Shown piece by piece: positions 8,662 through 16,930 of a stretch of 47,853 nucleotides of DNA. How positions within the stretch are numbered: the first letter of the stretch is position 1; each line of letters opens with the position of its first letter. Location: assembly GCA_964535025.1 (NCBI GenBank), contig CAZHRW010000201.1, forward strand, positions 1 to 47,853. The letters are read 5' to 3'. The notes below the pieces were generated by a model. The model saw only the letters and a program-made list of their open reading frames with translations, was not told where the DNA came from and ran no database searches. The DNA is from JAAYZK01 sp964535025 (GTDB lineage: Bacteria; Planctomycetota; Phycisphaerae; SM23-33; FEN-1343). The position numbers and the translations under genes were made by a program.

Positions 8662-9246
8662 TCAAAAGGTGATCGCCGAGCGGTCCAGGCCGTGCGCTTT
8701 GCAGTAGCGGGTGAGCATGCGGCTGTAGGTGTGGGGCACGACCGCGTCGTCGTCGAGGCCCAGCCGCCGTGCGAGTTGCGTCACGGCGTCCTCGGTGGGA
8801 CCCTCGATCTCCATGAAGTGGCCCAGGTGGGGCAGTTCGTCCACGACGACCGTGCAGCCGTCGAGCGTCCAGGTGGCGCGCCGCTTCTCGAACCGGATGG
8901 TGCACGCCAACCCCAGCAGCTCGAAGACGGCGGCGACGGCATCAGCGTCGTCGGCGTAACATTCCCGCTCGTCGCGGATCTTCAGCTTCCCCGGCCGTCG
9001 GGGGCCCTTGGCGGTGACCGTCACGGTGACCTCGCCGGTGGGGCGGTGGTCGGGCGGCCCCGTGGTCGCCTCGGCCCGCCGGATCCGCAGGGCCCGGCCG
9101 GCCCGCTTGAGCCGTCGGTCGGGCCAGTCGTACAGCCGGTTCGATTCCAGCACGTCCCCGGCGGGCGCGGCGCCGCAGGCCCTCAGTCGCTGTCGGATCC
9201 CTTCGTCGTCGCCGAGGGGGTACTTGGCTTCGATTTCGGTCGCCAT
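8662..9246 (-). CDS. CYTH domain protein (class IV adenylate cyclase-like)
   Basis: 194 aa with the N-terminal EIEAK motif (residues 4-8) that defines CYTH enzymes. It has alternating acidic/basic strands (VTVTAKGPRR, RDERECY, RFEKRRATW, MEIEGP) that line the triphosphate tunnel. Members hydrolyse inorganic or organic triphosphates or make cAMP (CyaB). Length and the MEIEGP strand fit the CyaB/CYTH-like subgroup; the activity cannot be told from sequence. A GTGAGGA ribosome-binding site is 6-7 bases upstream. Its first 64 bp overlap the 3' end of the MFS gene in another frame, so the two are probably translationally linked. Confidence 0.85.
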   Translation of the reverse strand: MATEIEAKYPLGDDEGIRQRLRACGAAPAGDVLESNRLYDWPDRRLKRAGRALRIRRAEATTGPPDHRPTGEVTVTVTAKGPRRPGKLKIRDERECYADDADAVAAVFELLGLACTIRFEKRRATWTLDGCTVVVDELPHLGHFMEIEGPTEDAVTQLARRLGLDDDAVVPHTYSRMLTRYCKAHGLDRSAITF

Positions 9247-10790
9247 CGTTTCGTCCTCACGGGGGCGGATTGTACCGCCTTGACCACCGGCGCGCCCACC
9301 GGTCGCCGCAGCCAGCCGCCGGGCAGGCGGAGGCGGGAGATCGGGCGGATGAGGTTCATCGGGGCCGACAGCAGCACCGACATCGCCATCTGCCGCGCCA
9401 CGAAGGCCACCGGCTTGGCCTGGGGGTCGGCGATCCGCAGCAGCGACCCGGCCGCCACCAGCCGGAAGACGGCCGCCAGGGCGAACATCACGTGGTAGTG
9501 CGAGAACGACAGGGGGCCCAGCGTGGCGGTCCAGCCCTTGACGGCCCCGGCGAGGATCCCCCCGACGACGCCGCCGAGCGTGCCGGTCAGGGCGATCAGG
9601 ACGTTCATCGCGGCGGTGTAGGTGCTGCGGCCCTTGGCGTCGGCGAGGTCCAGCTCCACGTTCAGCCGCGCCATGTTCAGCCCCTGCCAGACGACGCCGG
9701 AATAGACGTTCACCAGTCCCGCCAGCATCGGCGCCCGCGGCGGCAGGGCCAGCCAGCCGACGGGTATCATCGCCACACCCGCCATGGTCAGCACGAGGAT
9801 GGGCCGTTCGCCAAACCGGTCGATGGCGCTGCCCCAGAACCGGCTGGACAGCAACGACCCCACCGGCGGGCAGACCGCCAGGGCGAGCATGGTCTCAAGA
9901 TTGTTCAGGTACAGGTGCGACTGGGCCGCCAGGGCGAAGAAGGGCATGGCCATGGCCGTGCCGAACGCCGCGATGGCGAATCCGCCGGCGAACCGTCGGA
10001 ACTGGCTGTCGCCCATCGGCTCGCGAAGGACCTCCCACAGGCCCACCGGCGAGAGCGGGCGCTTGCGGACGATCTCGCGGACCCGCCCGAACAGGCGGAT
10101 GTCGATGATGCCCACGATGCCGGCCAGGATGAAGATGCCGCCGAGCACCCACACCAGCGCGGGGACCTGCGAGGCGGTCACCCGCAGGGCCTTCAACTGG
10201 ACGCGGGTGGGCACCGGGACGACCGCGTCGAGGGCGATGCCGATCGCCACCGTGGCGCCCAACTGGCAGATAAGCGAATAGACCGCCCGACGCGCGAACA
10301 GCCGTGCCCGCAGCCGCGGGGGGATCAGGTCCGCCATCCAGTTGATCCACGCCGGCGACCCCACGTGGTCGAGGATCCGCGACAGGAAGATAACCGCCAG
10401 GATGCCCCAGGCGACCAGCATTCGCAGCAGCCGGTTGGGCCCCGCCAGGTACAGCCCCACCGGCGCCAGGCCGACGAGGATCCACAGCGCACGGCTGACG
10501 GTGACCGAGCCCATGAACTGGCTCTTGCGCAGCCCGGTCCGCTCGATGAGCCAACTGGCCGGAAGCTGCGCCAGCGTCGAGGCGAACATCGTCGCCGACA
10601 GGATGCCCCAGTGCAGCTCGGTGAATCCCGCCAGATAGCCCAGGTTCAGCATGCTGGCGCCGCCGATGGCGACCATCCACACCGACCCGAACATCCAGCC
10701 CACCGTCACCACCCGCAGCGACGAGCGCAGCGCCGGGCCCCGCACGCTCAGCGCGGGCAGCACCTCGAAGTTTCTGTCCGGTTTGGCCAT
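9183..10790 (-). CDS. MFS transporter
   Basis: 535 aa integral membrane protein with about 12 hydrophobic segments, the first at about residues 28-60, a basic cytoplasmic loop around 165-180 (LIPPRLRARLFARR), and a long loop in the middle that starts with RVREIVRKR. Fits the major facilitator superfamily; substrate not predictable. The last 40 or so residues are basic then Ser/Thr-rich and cytoplasmic (RTKRWRPKSK), and this part is encoded over the start of the CYTH gene. The start ATG has an AGGA site about 11 bases upstream. Confidence 0.85.
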   Translation of the reverse strand: MAKPDRNFEVLPALSVRGPALRSSLRVVTVGWMFGSVWMVAIGGASMLNLGYLAGFTELHWGILSATMFASTLAQLPASWLIERTGLRKSQFMGSVTVSRALWILVGLAPVGLYLAGPNRLLRMLVAWGILAVIFLSRILDHVGSPAWINWMADLIPPRLRARLFARRAVYSLICQLGATVAIGIALDAVVPVPTRVQLKALRVTASQVPALVWVLGGIFILAGIVGIIDIRLFGRVREIVRKRPLSPVGLWEVLREPMGDSQFRRFAGGFAIAAFGTAMAMPFFALAAQSHLYLNNLETMLALAVCPPVGSLLSSRFWGSAIDRFGERPILVLTMAGVAMIPVGWLALPPRAPMLAGLVNVYSGVVWQGLNMARLNVELDLADAKGRSTYTAAMNVLIALTGTLGGVVGGILAGAVKGWTATLGPLSFSHYHVMFALAAVFRLVAAGSLLRIADPQAKPVAFVARQMAMSVLLSAPMNLIRPISRLRLPGGWLRRPVGAPVVKAVQSAPVRTKRWRPKSKPSTPSATTKGSDSD

Positions 10791-10906
10791 GGTACAGCTT
10801 GTCCTGTCGTCGGTCTCCCGTCGGCGTTGGGTGCGAACGATCGAGGAAGCTCTCCGGTGAACCTCCCATCACCACCACCGTGCGGCGCCGCCCTGCGAAG
10901 ATGGTC

Positions 10907-10935
10907 CTATTACCACCGTGTTCGAACTCGGCCAA
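10907..10935 (-). promoter_or_regulatory. sigma-70-type promoter of the MFS-CYTH operon
   Basis: Minus strand TTGGCC (10935-10930), 17-bp spacer, TAATAG (10912-10907). The -35 box is part of an inverted and direct repeat (TTGGCC twice, 9 bp apart), a possible operator. The leader to the MFS start is about 110 nt. Confidence 0.5.
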
Positions 10936-10956
10936 GGGGAAGTTGGCCAAAACGAG

Positions 10957-11019
10957 AAAAAAAGTGGCCCGCCCCGCAAGGCATGGAGACCCCCGTGGTT
11001 GCTTGGCTGTTGGCGGGCC
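10957..11019 (-). terminator. intrinsic terminator of the GreA-fusion gene
   Basis: Minus strand GGCCCGCC (11019-11012) pairs with GGCGGGCC (10973-10966) across a long internal region, followed by AC and seven T. It lies 54 bp after the GreA-fusion stop. Confidence 0.65.
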
Positions 11020-11072
11020 GTCCGCGGATCGGGCCACCGCCTTCGCCGAACGCGGCGCCCGTGCGTGCCGGT

Positions 11073-13247
11073 TTACGCCTCCAGCGCCGAGGCGAGCCGG
11101 TCGATCCGGTAGCGCTCCTCGCGGCCGCCGAGCTTGAGGGTGACCTCCTCGCCGACGGCGCGCCCGAGCAGTTCGGCGGCCAGGGGCGTCTGGTAGTTGT
11201 AGACGCCGCGGTCCGGGTCGCTGTCCCAGGGGCCCAGCAGCGTTACCTCGATCGGCGCGCCGTCGCTGAGGCGGACCAGGTGGACGGTCGAGCCGATGGC
11301 GACCTGGTCGGCCGGCAGGGCGCGCGGATCGATCACCTTGGCCTTGGCCAGCTCCTCCTGCATCCGCATGGCCTGGGCCCGCAGCAGGTCCCGCTCCTCG
11401 ATGGCGAACTGCCACTCGCTGTTCTCGCTGAGGTCGCCGTGCTCGGCGGCCTTGCCGATGGCCTCGGCGTTCTCGAGCATCTTGATGTCCGTGAGGTGCT
11501 TGAGCTCCCCCTGGCGGCGACGCAGCGCCGCCTCGGACGTCCACACGACGTTGTCGTTCTCCCACGGCTTGGCCTTCTCGGTGAGGAACAGCCGGTAGTG
11601 CCGCTGGCGCAGGAGGCTCAGCAGGTCGTGTGCGACGGTGTAGGAGAACCCCTCGGCCCGCTGGATCAGGTTCATCACCGTCGCGGCGACCGGCTCGTCG
11701 ATCTCGTCGACCATCCGGCGATAGGCCGCGTAGTCCGAGGCGGCCAGGGCCGAGCGGATCGCCTGGCGGATGTCTCGCTTGACGTTGCGGTCCATTTCGA
11801 GGTCCTTGTCGACGTCGCTGAGCACCGTGATCAGCCGCCGGAACAACTCGACGCGGCTGGGCAGGTCGGCGATCGGCTCGGCCGGGCCGGCCCACAGCCA
11901 CAGGCACGCCTCCAGGTGCCCCGTCGGGTGGGTCATCGCCTCGGCGGCCAGGGCCGCGGCGGCGTCGGCGCCGGCGTAAGCGACCACGGCGTCCAGCCGC
12001 GCCGCCGGCGTGTGGCGAAGCAGGCGGACGAAGTGCTCGTGGGCGTCGGCCCGTCGGGCCAGGGCCGCCAGGGCCCCCGGCCACAGATCCGGCGCGTCGA
12101 GCTCGGCGAGGGTGCGGGCGGGGTCGTCGGCGTCGGCGAGGATCGACGCCGCCGACGGGCAGGGCTCACCCGGCGCGGGCAGGCCCGCCTCGGCCGCGGC
12201 CTCCAGGGCCAGCGCGGCGGCCAGCGCGTCGGTGGGGCGACGGCCGGCGAACTCGCGCGCCTGGGTTGCCAGGGCCTCGACGATCTCGCCGGCGAAGGCC
12301 GCGTCGAGCTCGCCCTTGCGGGTTTTCAGCTCGCGGGCGTACTGCTGAAGCACCGCCAGCTTGTCCAGGGGCATCACGGCCTCGGCGGCGGCGGCGGCGA
12401 GCTCCTCTTCCAGCGTACGGCCACCGGGGTGATAGCTGATGCGGATCGGCCGGTCGGACGAGAGGCTCAACTGCTTGTGGCGCTTGGCGGCGGTGCGGGC
12501 CTTGGACCACCAGCGGCTCCACTGGTCCCTGGTCAGGTGGGCCGGCACGAGCATCTCCCGCAGGGCGTTGGCGTCGGTCGACCCGCCGGACGACTTGCAG
12601 ATGCCCACCAGCACCGCCGCCGGATCATCCGCCAGCAGGGCCCCCAGCTCCTCCGGGCGGAACTGGTGGAGCACGCGGAAGTCGTCGGCGTCGACGCGGT
12701 CGAACTCGTCGGCCAGCTCCTTCGGCTCGTGCCGCACCTGGCGGCCGGCGGGGTCGGTGAACTCGAACGCCTCGAAGACGTTGTTGTAGCCGCTCAGGCG
12801 GATCACCTGGTGGTCGAAGCGGTTGGCCAGGTAGGCCCCCGGTTCCAGCGGCAGGCACGTGTCGAGCGTCCGCAGGGCGCGGCGGGGCGACTGGCCCGAC
12901 AGCAGCCCGGAGGCCTTGAGCAGCGTCTCGAACAGCTCGCCCCCGCCGTGCAGCGCCCGGTAGACCTCGGCCGCCTCGGCGCGGAGCTGGTCGGACATCG
13001 GCACCGCCGACGTCGCGGCCTTGGCCAGCGGCAGCAGCGCCTCGGGCGCGAGATGCGCCTTGCGCTCCTCCAGGAGCATCACGGCGAAGGTCTCCGCCGA
13101 GTCCAGGTGCCCGGCGTCCACCAGCACCGCCAGCACCGCCGCGACGTCCGCCGGCGGGGTGGCGACCTCGATGACGCTGAGCCACTCGGTCTCCAGCGCG
13201 TCGAGCTTGCCCGCCTCGACCAGCGCGATCATCTGTTTGACATCCAT
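11073..13247 (-). CDS. GreA/GreB-type elongation factor with long N-terminal extension
   Basis: 724 aa from the ATG at 13247, chosen over an upstream in-frame ATG because an AGGA site precedes it and MDVKQMIALVEAGK starts a clean helix. The last ~150 residues (576-724) are a full GreA-like unit: a coiled coil with the loop HGDLSENSEW, whose D605 and E608 correspond to the Mg-binding acidic tip that stimulates transcript cleavage by RNA polymerase, then a C-terminal FKBP-like domain. The first 575 residues are alpha-helical, Ala/Glu-rich and repeat-like, with no recognised domain; canonical GreA is only ~158 aa. Inference: an RNA polymerase secondary-channel factor with a scaffold or regulatory arm. 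It has its own terminator. Confidence 0.85.
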   Translation of the reverse strand: MDVKQMIALVEAGKLDALETEWLSVIEVATPPADVAAVLAVLVDAGHLDSAETFAVMLLEERKAHLAPEALLPLAKAATSAVPMSDQLRAEAAEVYRALHGGGELFETLLKASGLLSGQSPRRALRTLDTCLPLEPGAYLANRFDHQVIRLSGYNNVFEAFEFTDPAGRQVRHEPKELADEFDRVDADDFRVLHQFRPEELGALLADDPAAVLVGICKSSGGSTDANALREMLVPAHLTRDQWSRWWSKARTAAKRHKQLSLSSDRPIRISYHPGGRTLEEELAAAAAEAVMPLDKLAVLQQYARELKTRKGELDAAFAGEIVEALATQAREFAGRRPTDALAAALALEAAAEAGLPAPGEPCPSAASILADADDPARTLAELDAPDLWPGALAALARRADAHEHFVRLLRHTPAARLDAVVAYAGADAAAALAAEAMTHPTGHLEACLWLWAGPAEPIADLPSRVELFRRLITVLSDVDKDLEMDRNVKRDIRQAIRSALAASDYAAYRRMVDEIDEPVAATVMNLIQRAEGFSYTVAHDLLSLLRQRHYRLFLTEKAKPWENDNVVWTSEAALRRRQGELKHLTDIKMLENAEAIGKAAEHGDLSENSEWQFAIEERDLLRAQAMRMQEELAKAKVIDPRALPADQVAIGSTVHLVRLSDGAPIEVTLLGPWDSDPDRGVYNYQTPLAAELLGRAVGEEVTLKLGGREERYRIDRLASALEA

Positions 13248-13390
13248 AGCCACTGATCCTGTTTCCCGGGAAAGTCCTCCACTATCGCATGACACGACGG
13301 GCAAGTCGAGGGTGTTCTCGGTTTGACCGCTTTCCGCCGGTCCGCCGGGCGACTAGGATGGTCAGGGGGCGGCGACGAAAGGACAGGCCC

Positions 13391-14122
13391 ATGGGCAGAA
13401 TCGACGCGGTGACGTTCGACTTCTGGAACACGCTGTACGTGGAGGACCTCGACGCGCTGGCGCGGCGGCGGGACCGGCGGGTGTCGATCGCCCAGGCGTT
13501 TTTCGTCTCGGCCGGCAAACGCCTCACCTCCCAGCCGATCCGCGACGCCTTCGCCGCCACGGCCGAGCAAATCAGCCGCATGCGCCGCGAGGAGCAGCGC
13601 GCCGCCGGCCACGCCGAGGTCGGCGAGATGCTCGCCGCGGCACTGGGCTTCCGCCTCGATTACGACGACGCCCGCATGCTCGCCGAGGGGATCTCCTCGG
13701 CCGGACGCGACCATCCCCCCGCCCCGGCCGACGGAACGGGGCTGCTGCTGGCGGCCCTCGGCGGCGCCGTGCGGCTGGGCATCATCAGCGACACGGGCCT
13801 GACGTTCGGCATGCACTTGCGGCAGGTGATGGTCAATCACGGCCTGGCGGACTATTTCCAGCAGTTCACCTGGTCGGACGAGACGCTCACCACCAAGCCC
13901 ACCGCCCGCCAGTTCCTCTACACGCTGCACATGCTCGACGCCGCGCCCGACGCGGCGGTCCACGTCGGCGACCTGGAGGCCGGCGACATCGACGGCGCCC
14001 GCCGGGTGGGGATGCGGACGATCCGCGTGGGCGATTCGGCGTCGGCGTCGCGGGCCGATGCGAGCGTGGCGACGCTGGCCGAGGTGGTGGGGGTGCTGCG
14101 GGGGTGGGGCGCGCGGGTGTAG
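13391..14122 (+). CDS. HAD-superfamily hydrolase
   Basis: 243 aa from ATG 13391 with an AGGAC site upstream; the open frame runs back to 13289 but that part is non-coding. Motif I is VTFDFWNTLY: the nucleophile D10 is present, but the +2 position is Trp rather than Asp. Motif II IISDTG (Ser/Thr and following Asp), motif III Lys in TKPTARQF, and motif IV GDLEAGDIDGAR near the end, all in the order of subfamily I (PGM/haloacid-type). Likely a small-molecule phosphatase or dehalogenase-like enzyme; FDFWNTL is a recurring variant in the superfamily. Substrate unknown. It is divergent from the GreA fusion. Confidence 0.85.
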   Translation: MGRIDAVTFDFWNTLYVEDLDALARRRDRRVSIAQAFFVSAGKRLTSQPIRDAFAATAEQISRMRREEQRAAGHAEVGEMLAAALGFRLDYDDARMLAEGISSAGRDHPPAPADGTGLLLAALGGAVRLGIISDTGLTFGMHLRQVMVNHGLADYFQQFTWSDETLTTKPTARQFLYTLHMLDAAPDAAVHVGDLEAGDIDGARRVGMRTIRVGDSASASRADASVATLAEVVGVLRGWGARV

Positions 14123-14280
14123 GCGGGTGGAGACTTTTTTCGGCGGCGGCGGAGGATGCCGTTTTCGGGGGTGGACGGAGGGAGGCAAGTGCTGTTTTGG
14201 ACAGGACTTCGAATTTCGGAGTTGCAATACCGAGATACCCCGCGGTTTTTCGTATTCCGTCCCTGGTTGTGAGCGGGCGC

Positions 14281-14323
14281 GAAAACCCAAATTTGGGTGT
14301 TTAAAACCCACGTTTGGGTTTTC
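14281..14323. repeat. double palindrome in the HAD-iscR gap
   Basis: Two adjacent palindromic units, AAACCCAAATTTGGGT and AAACCCACGTTTGGGT, which together also form a larger inverted repeat with an 11-bp outer stem. The 390-bp gap (14123-14512) otherwise holds no gene; its right end carries the iscR promoter. No T-run follows directly, so a protein-binding site or a structured mRNA end are both possible. Confidence 0.6.
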
Positions 14324-14440
14324 GCCGGCGCGCGCCGGGGCGTGGTTTGCGCAGGGGCTTATTTGAAAATGACTTAGAAGAATTTTCCCCCCGTCGTCGC
14401 CCGAAAGACCCCCGGGGTGATAGAATTCGTATGAATTTTG

Positions 14441-14483
14441 TACTATTTAGGCTTGAAATAGTACCCGTCAGGTACGATATTAT
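14441..14483 (+). promoter_or_regulatory. iscR promoter with overlapping operators
   Basis: Sigma-70-type promoter TTGAAA (14454-14459), 18-bp spacer, TATTAT (14478-14483). A perfect 8-bp inverted repeat, TACTATTT/AAATAGTA with a 7-bp spacer (14441-14463), covers the -35 box, and a second one, GTACC-CGTCA-GGTAC (14461-14475), fills the spacer. Placed like this, a bound repressor would block RNA polymerase; autoregulation by the Rrf2/IscR protein encoded next is the likely reading. Confidence 0.7.
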
Positions 14484-14512
14484 CCACATAGGATGACTCT
14501 GGAGCGACACGC

Positions 14513-14974
14513 ATGTTAAGCCTGACGCGGAAAACCGATTACGCACTGCTGGCCCTGACGGTCCTGGCGATGCGGCCGGCCGAGGTGCTCAGCGCCCGCG
14601 AGATGGCCGAGCGGTTCGGCCTGTCGTCGGGGCTGCTGATGAACGTTCTCAAGCAGCTCGGCGCCGCCGGGCTGGTCGACAGCGTCCGCGGTGCCCACGG
14701 CGGCTATCGCCTGGCCGCGCCGCCCGAGCGGATCACGCTGGCGGATCTGATCGACACGATGGAAGGCCCCGTTCGCCTGGCCCCCTGCGTTGGCGGCAAC
14801 GGCGAGGATCCCGGCGACTGCGACGCCAGCAGCCGCTGCCCGATCCAGGGCCCGCTGCAGCGGCTGCACGAGCGGCTGCGGGCGTTCTTCGGGGACATCA
14901 CGCTTGCCGAGCTGGTCGCGGCCGACGCCCGACGCGGCTCCGGCGGCGCCACCATGGGAGCACAGCCATCATGA
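14513..14974 (+). CDS. iscR: Rrf2-family Fe-S regulator (IscR-like)
   Basis: 153 aa. N-terminal winged helix (residues 1-70, with VRGAHGGYRLA, the wing typical of Rrf2) and three cysteines at 92, 103 and 109 that can hold a [2Fe-2S] cluster. The spacing C-x10-C-x5-C is wider than the C92-C98-C104 of E. coli IscR, and the position of the His107 ligand is Gln here. It heads the isc cluster and its promoter carries inverted repeats, so feedback control of Fe-S assembly is likely. An alternative is a SufR/NsrR-type sensor, but gene order favours IscR. The stop overlaps the iscS start (ATGA). Confidence 0.88.
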   Translation: MLSLTRKTDYALLALTVLAMRPAEVLSAREMAERFGLSSGLLMNVLKQLGAAGLVDSVRGAHGGYRLAAPPERITLADLIDTMEGPVRLAPCVGGNGEDPGDCDASSRCPIQGPLQRLHERLRAFFGDITLAELVAADARRGSGGATMGAQPS

Positions 14975-16200
14975 GCGCGACACATCCGGTCTACCTCGAC
15001 TACAGCGCCACCACGCCGGTCGACCCCCGCGTGGTCCAGGCCATGCTGCCGTACTTCAGCGAGACGTTCGGCAATGCGGCCAGCCGGTCGCACGTGTTCG
15101 GCTGGCGGGCCGAGGAGGCCGTCGAGCTCGCCCGCCGCCAGGTCGCCGACGTCATCGGCGCCGACCCCAAGGAGATCGTCTGGACCAGCGGGGCCACCGA
15201 GTCGGACAACCTGGCCCTCAAGGGCGTCGCCGAGATGTACGCCGAGCGGGGCAACCACATCATCACCGCCGCCACCGAGCACAAGGCCGTGCTGGACACC
15301 TGCCATTATCTCCAGACCCGCGGCGTCGACGTCACCGTCCTGCCGGTCGACCGGTTCGGGCGAATCGCCCCCGAGCAGGTCGCCGAGGCGCTCACCGACA
15401 GGACGATCCTGGTGACGATCATGGCCGCCAACAACGAGATCGGGACGATTCACCCGATCGCCGAGATCGGCGCCGTCTGCAAGGACCGCGGCGTCCTGTT
15501 TCACACCGACGCGGCCCAGGCGTTCGGCAAGATCCCCCTGGACGTCGAGGCGATGGGCATCGACCTGCTCAGTTGCAGCGGCCACAAGATCTACGGCCCC
15601 AAGGGCGTCGCCGCCCTCTACGTCCGGCGGCGCAAGCCCCGCGTCCGCCTGGCCGCCCAGATGCACGGCGGCGGCCACGAACGCGGGATGCGCAGCGGGA
15701 CGCTCAACGTCCCCGGCATCGTCGGCTTCGGTGCCGCCGCCGAGATCGCCGCCGCCGAGATGGCCGCCGACGCCGAGCGGATGCGGCGGCTGCGCGACCG
15801 GCTGGTGGCCGGCCTCACCGGGCGGCTGGAGTTCGTCACGCTCAACGGCCACCCGGACCAGCGGCTGCCCAATATCGCGAACCTCAGCTTCGCCTATATC
15901 GAGGGCGAGTCGATGATGATGAAGTTCAAGGACCTGGCCGTCTCGAGCGGCTCGGCGTGCACGAGCGCGTCGCTCGAGCCCAGCTACGTCCTGCGGGCGC
16001 TGGGCGTCGACGACGCCCTGGCGCACGGCTCGATCCGCTTCTCACTGGGGCGCTGGACCACCGAGGGCGAGATCGACCACACCATCGAGCGGGTTGTCGC
16101 CGCCGTCAACGAACTGAGACAGTTGAGCCCGCTGTACGAGCTGGCCACCGAAGCGGCCAGCCAGGCCGCGACACAGCAGGCCAAGCAACGACAAGGATGA
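14971..16200 (+). CDS. iscS: cysteine desulfurase IscS
   Basis: 409 aa class V PLP aminotransferase that takes sulfur from cysteine and passes it to IscU. Visible sites: H104 (ATEHKA), D180 (FHTDAAQ), the PLP lysine K206 in SGHKIYGPKG, and the persulfide-carrying C330 in SSGSACTSAS, matching K206 and C328 of E. coli IscS; the short active-site loop marks the group I (IscS/NifS) type. Start overlaps iscR by 4 bp; the iscU start lies 3 bp after its stop. Confidence 0.97.
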   Translation: MSATHPVYLDYSATTPVDPRVVQAMLPYFSETFGNAASRSHVFGWRAEEAVELARRQVADVIGADPKEIVWTSGATESDNLALKGVAEMYAERGNHIITAATEHKAVLDTCHYLQTRGVDVTVLPVDRFGRIAPEQVAEALTDRTILVTIMAANNEIGTIHPIAEIGAVCKDRGVLFHTDAAQAFGKIPLDVEAMGIDLLSCSGHKIYGPKGVAALYVRRRKPRVRLAAQMHGGGHERGMRSGTLNVPGIVGFGAAAEIAAAEMAADAERMRRLRDRLVAGLTGRLEFVTLNGHPDQRLPNIANLSFAYIEGESMMMKFKDLAVSSGSACTSASLEPSYVLRALGVDDALAHGSIRFSLGRWTTEGEIDHTIERVVAAVNELRQLSPLYELATEAASQAATQQAKQRQG

Positions 16201-16203
16201 ATC

Positions 16204-16596
16204 ATGGCTTACTCCGAGAAGGTCATCGACCACTTCGAGCACCCGCGGAACGTCGGGTCGCTCGACAAGAACGCCGCCGACGTCGGCACCGGGATCGTCG
16301 GCGCCCCCGAGTGCGGGGACGTGATGAAGCTGCAGATCCAGGTGGCCGACGACGGGCGGATCATCGACGCGAAGTTCAAGACCTTCGGGTGCGGCTCGGC
16401 GATCGCCTCCAGCTCGCTGGCGACCGAATGGCTCAAGGGCCGCACCGTCGACGAGGCGACGCAGCTCCGCAACACCGACATCGTCGAGGAGCTGTCCCTG
16501 CCGCCGGTGAAGATCCACTGCTCCGTCCTCGCCGAGGACGCCGTCAAGGCGGCGATCCAGGATTGGAAACGCAAGAACGGAAACGGAAGGAGCTGA
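16204..16596 (+). CDS. iscU: Fe-S cluster scaffold IscU
   Basis: 130 aa scaffold on which [2Fe-2S] clusters are built. Cluster ligands C37, C63, H105 and C106 and the exchange-promoting D39 sit at the same numbers as in E. coli IscU. The LPPVK motif at 99-103 that HscA recognises is intact, so chaperone-assisted cluster transfer should operate with the HscA/HscB encoded downstream. Confidence 0.97.
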   Translation: MAYSEKVIDHFEHPRNVGSLDKNAADVGTGIVGAPECGDVMKLQIQVADDGRIIDAKFKTFGCGSAIASSSLATEWLKGRTVDEATQLRNTDIVEELSLPPVKIHCSVLAEDAVKAAIQDWKRKNGNGRS

Positions 16597-16600
16597 CCCC

Positions 16601-16930
16601 ATGTCCATCACACTGACCGAACACGCCGCCGAGCGGGTCAAGGCCGCCGCCGCCAAGAGCGGCGTGGAGGGCACGCCCTGCCTGCGCATCGCCGTCAAGG
16701 GCGGCGGCTGCAGCGGCTTCGCCTACCAGCTGGACCTGTGCAACGGGCCGGCCGACGGCGACGAGGTCTTCCACGCGCACGACGTCGAGCTGGTCTGCGA
16801 CCCCAAGAGCTACCTGTACCTCAACGGCACCGAGGTCGACTACAGCGACAAAATGCTCGGTGGCGGGTTCGTCTTCAAAAACCCCAACGCCAAGGCAAGC
16901 TGCGGCTGCGGCGCCAGCTTTCAGGCGTGA
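16601..16930 (+). CDS. iscA: A-type Fe-S carrier IscA
   Basis: 109 aa HesB/IscA family protein with the three cluster/iron-binding cysteines C37 (GGGCSGF), C101 and C103 (SCGCGASF). Carries Fe-S clusters from the scaffold to targets, mostly [4Fe-4S] proteins. GGAAGGAG lies upstream of its start, and its stop overlaps the hscB GTG start. Confidence 0.96.
   Translation: MSITLTEHAAERVKAAAAKSGVEGTPCLRIAVKGGGCSGFAYQLDLCNGPADGDEVFHAHDVELVCDPKSYLYLNGTEVDYSDKMLGGGFVFKNPNAKASCGCGASFQA

Noticed and set aside
13323..13359. TTGACC ... TAGGAT as promoter of the HAD gene
   Set aside because: The spacer is 25 bp, far outside the usual range.
16738..16926. Longer HscB N-terminus starting inside iscA
   Set aside because: The extra residues are an out-of-frame reading of iscA and are Arg-rich; the GTG at 16927 fits operon overlap.
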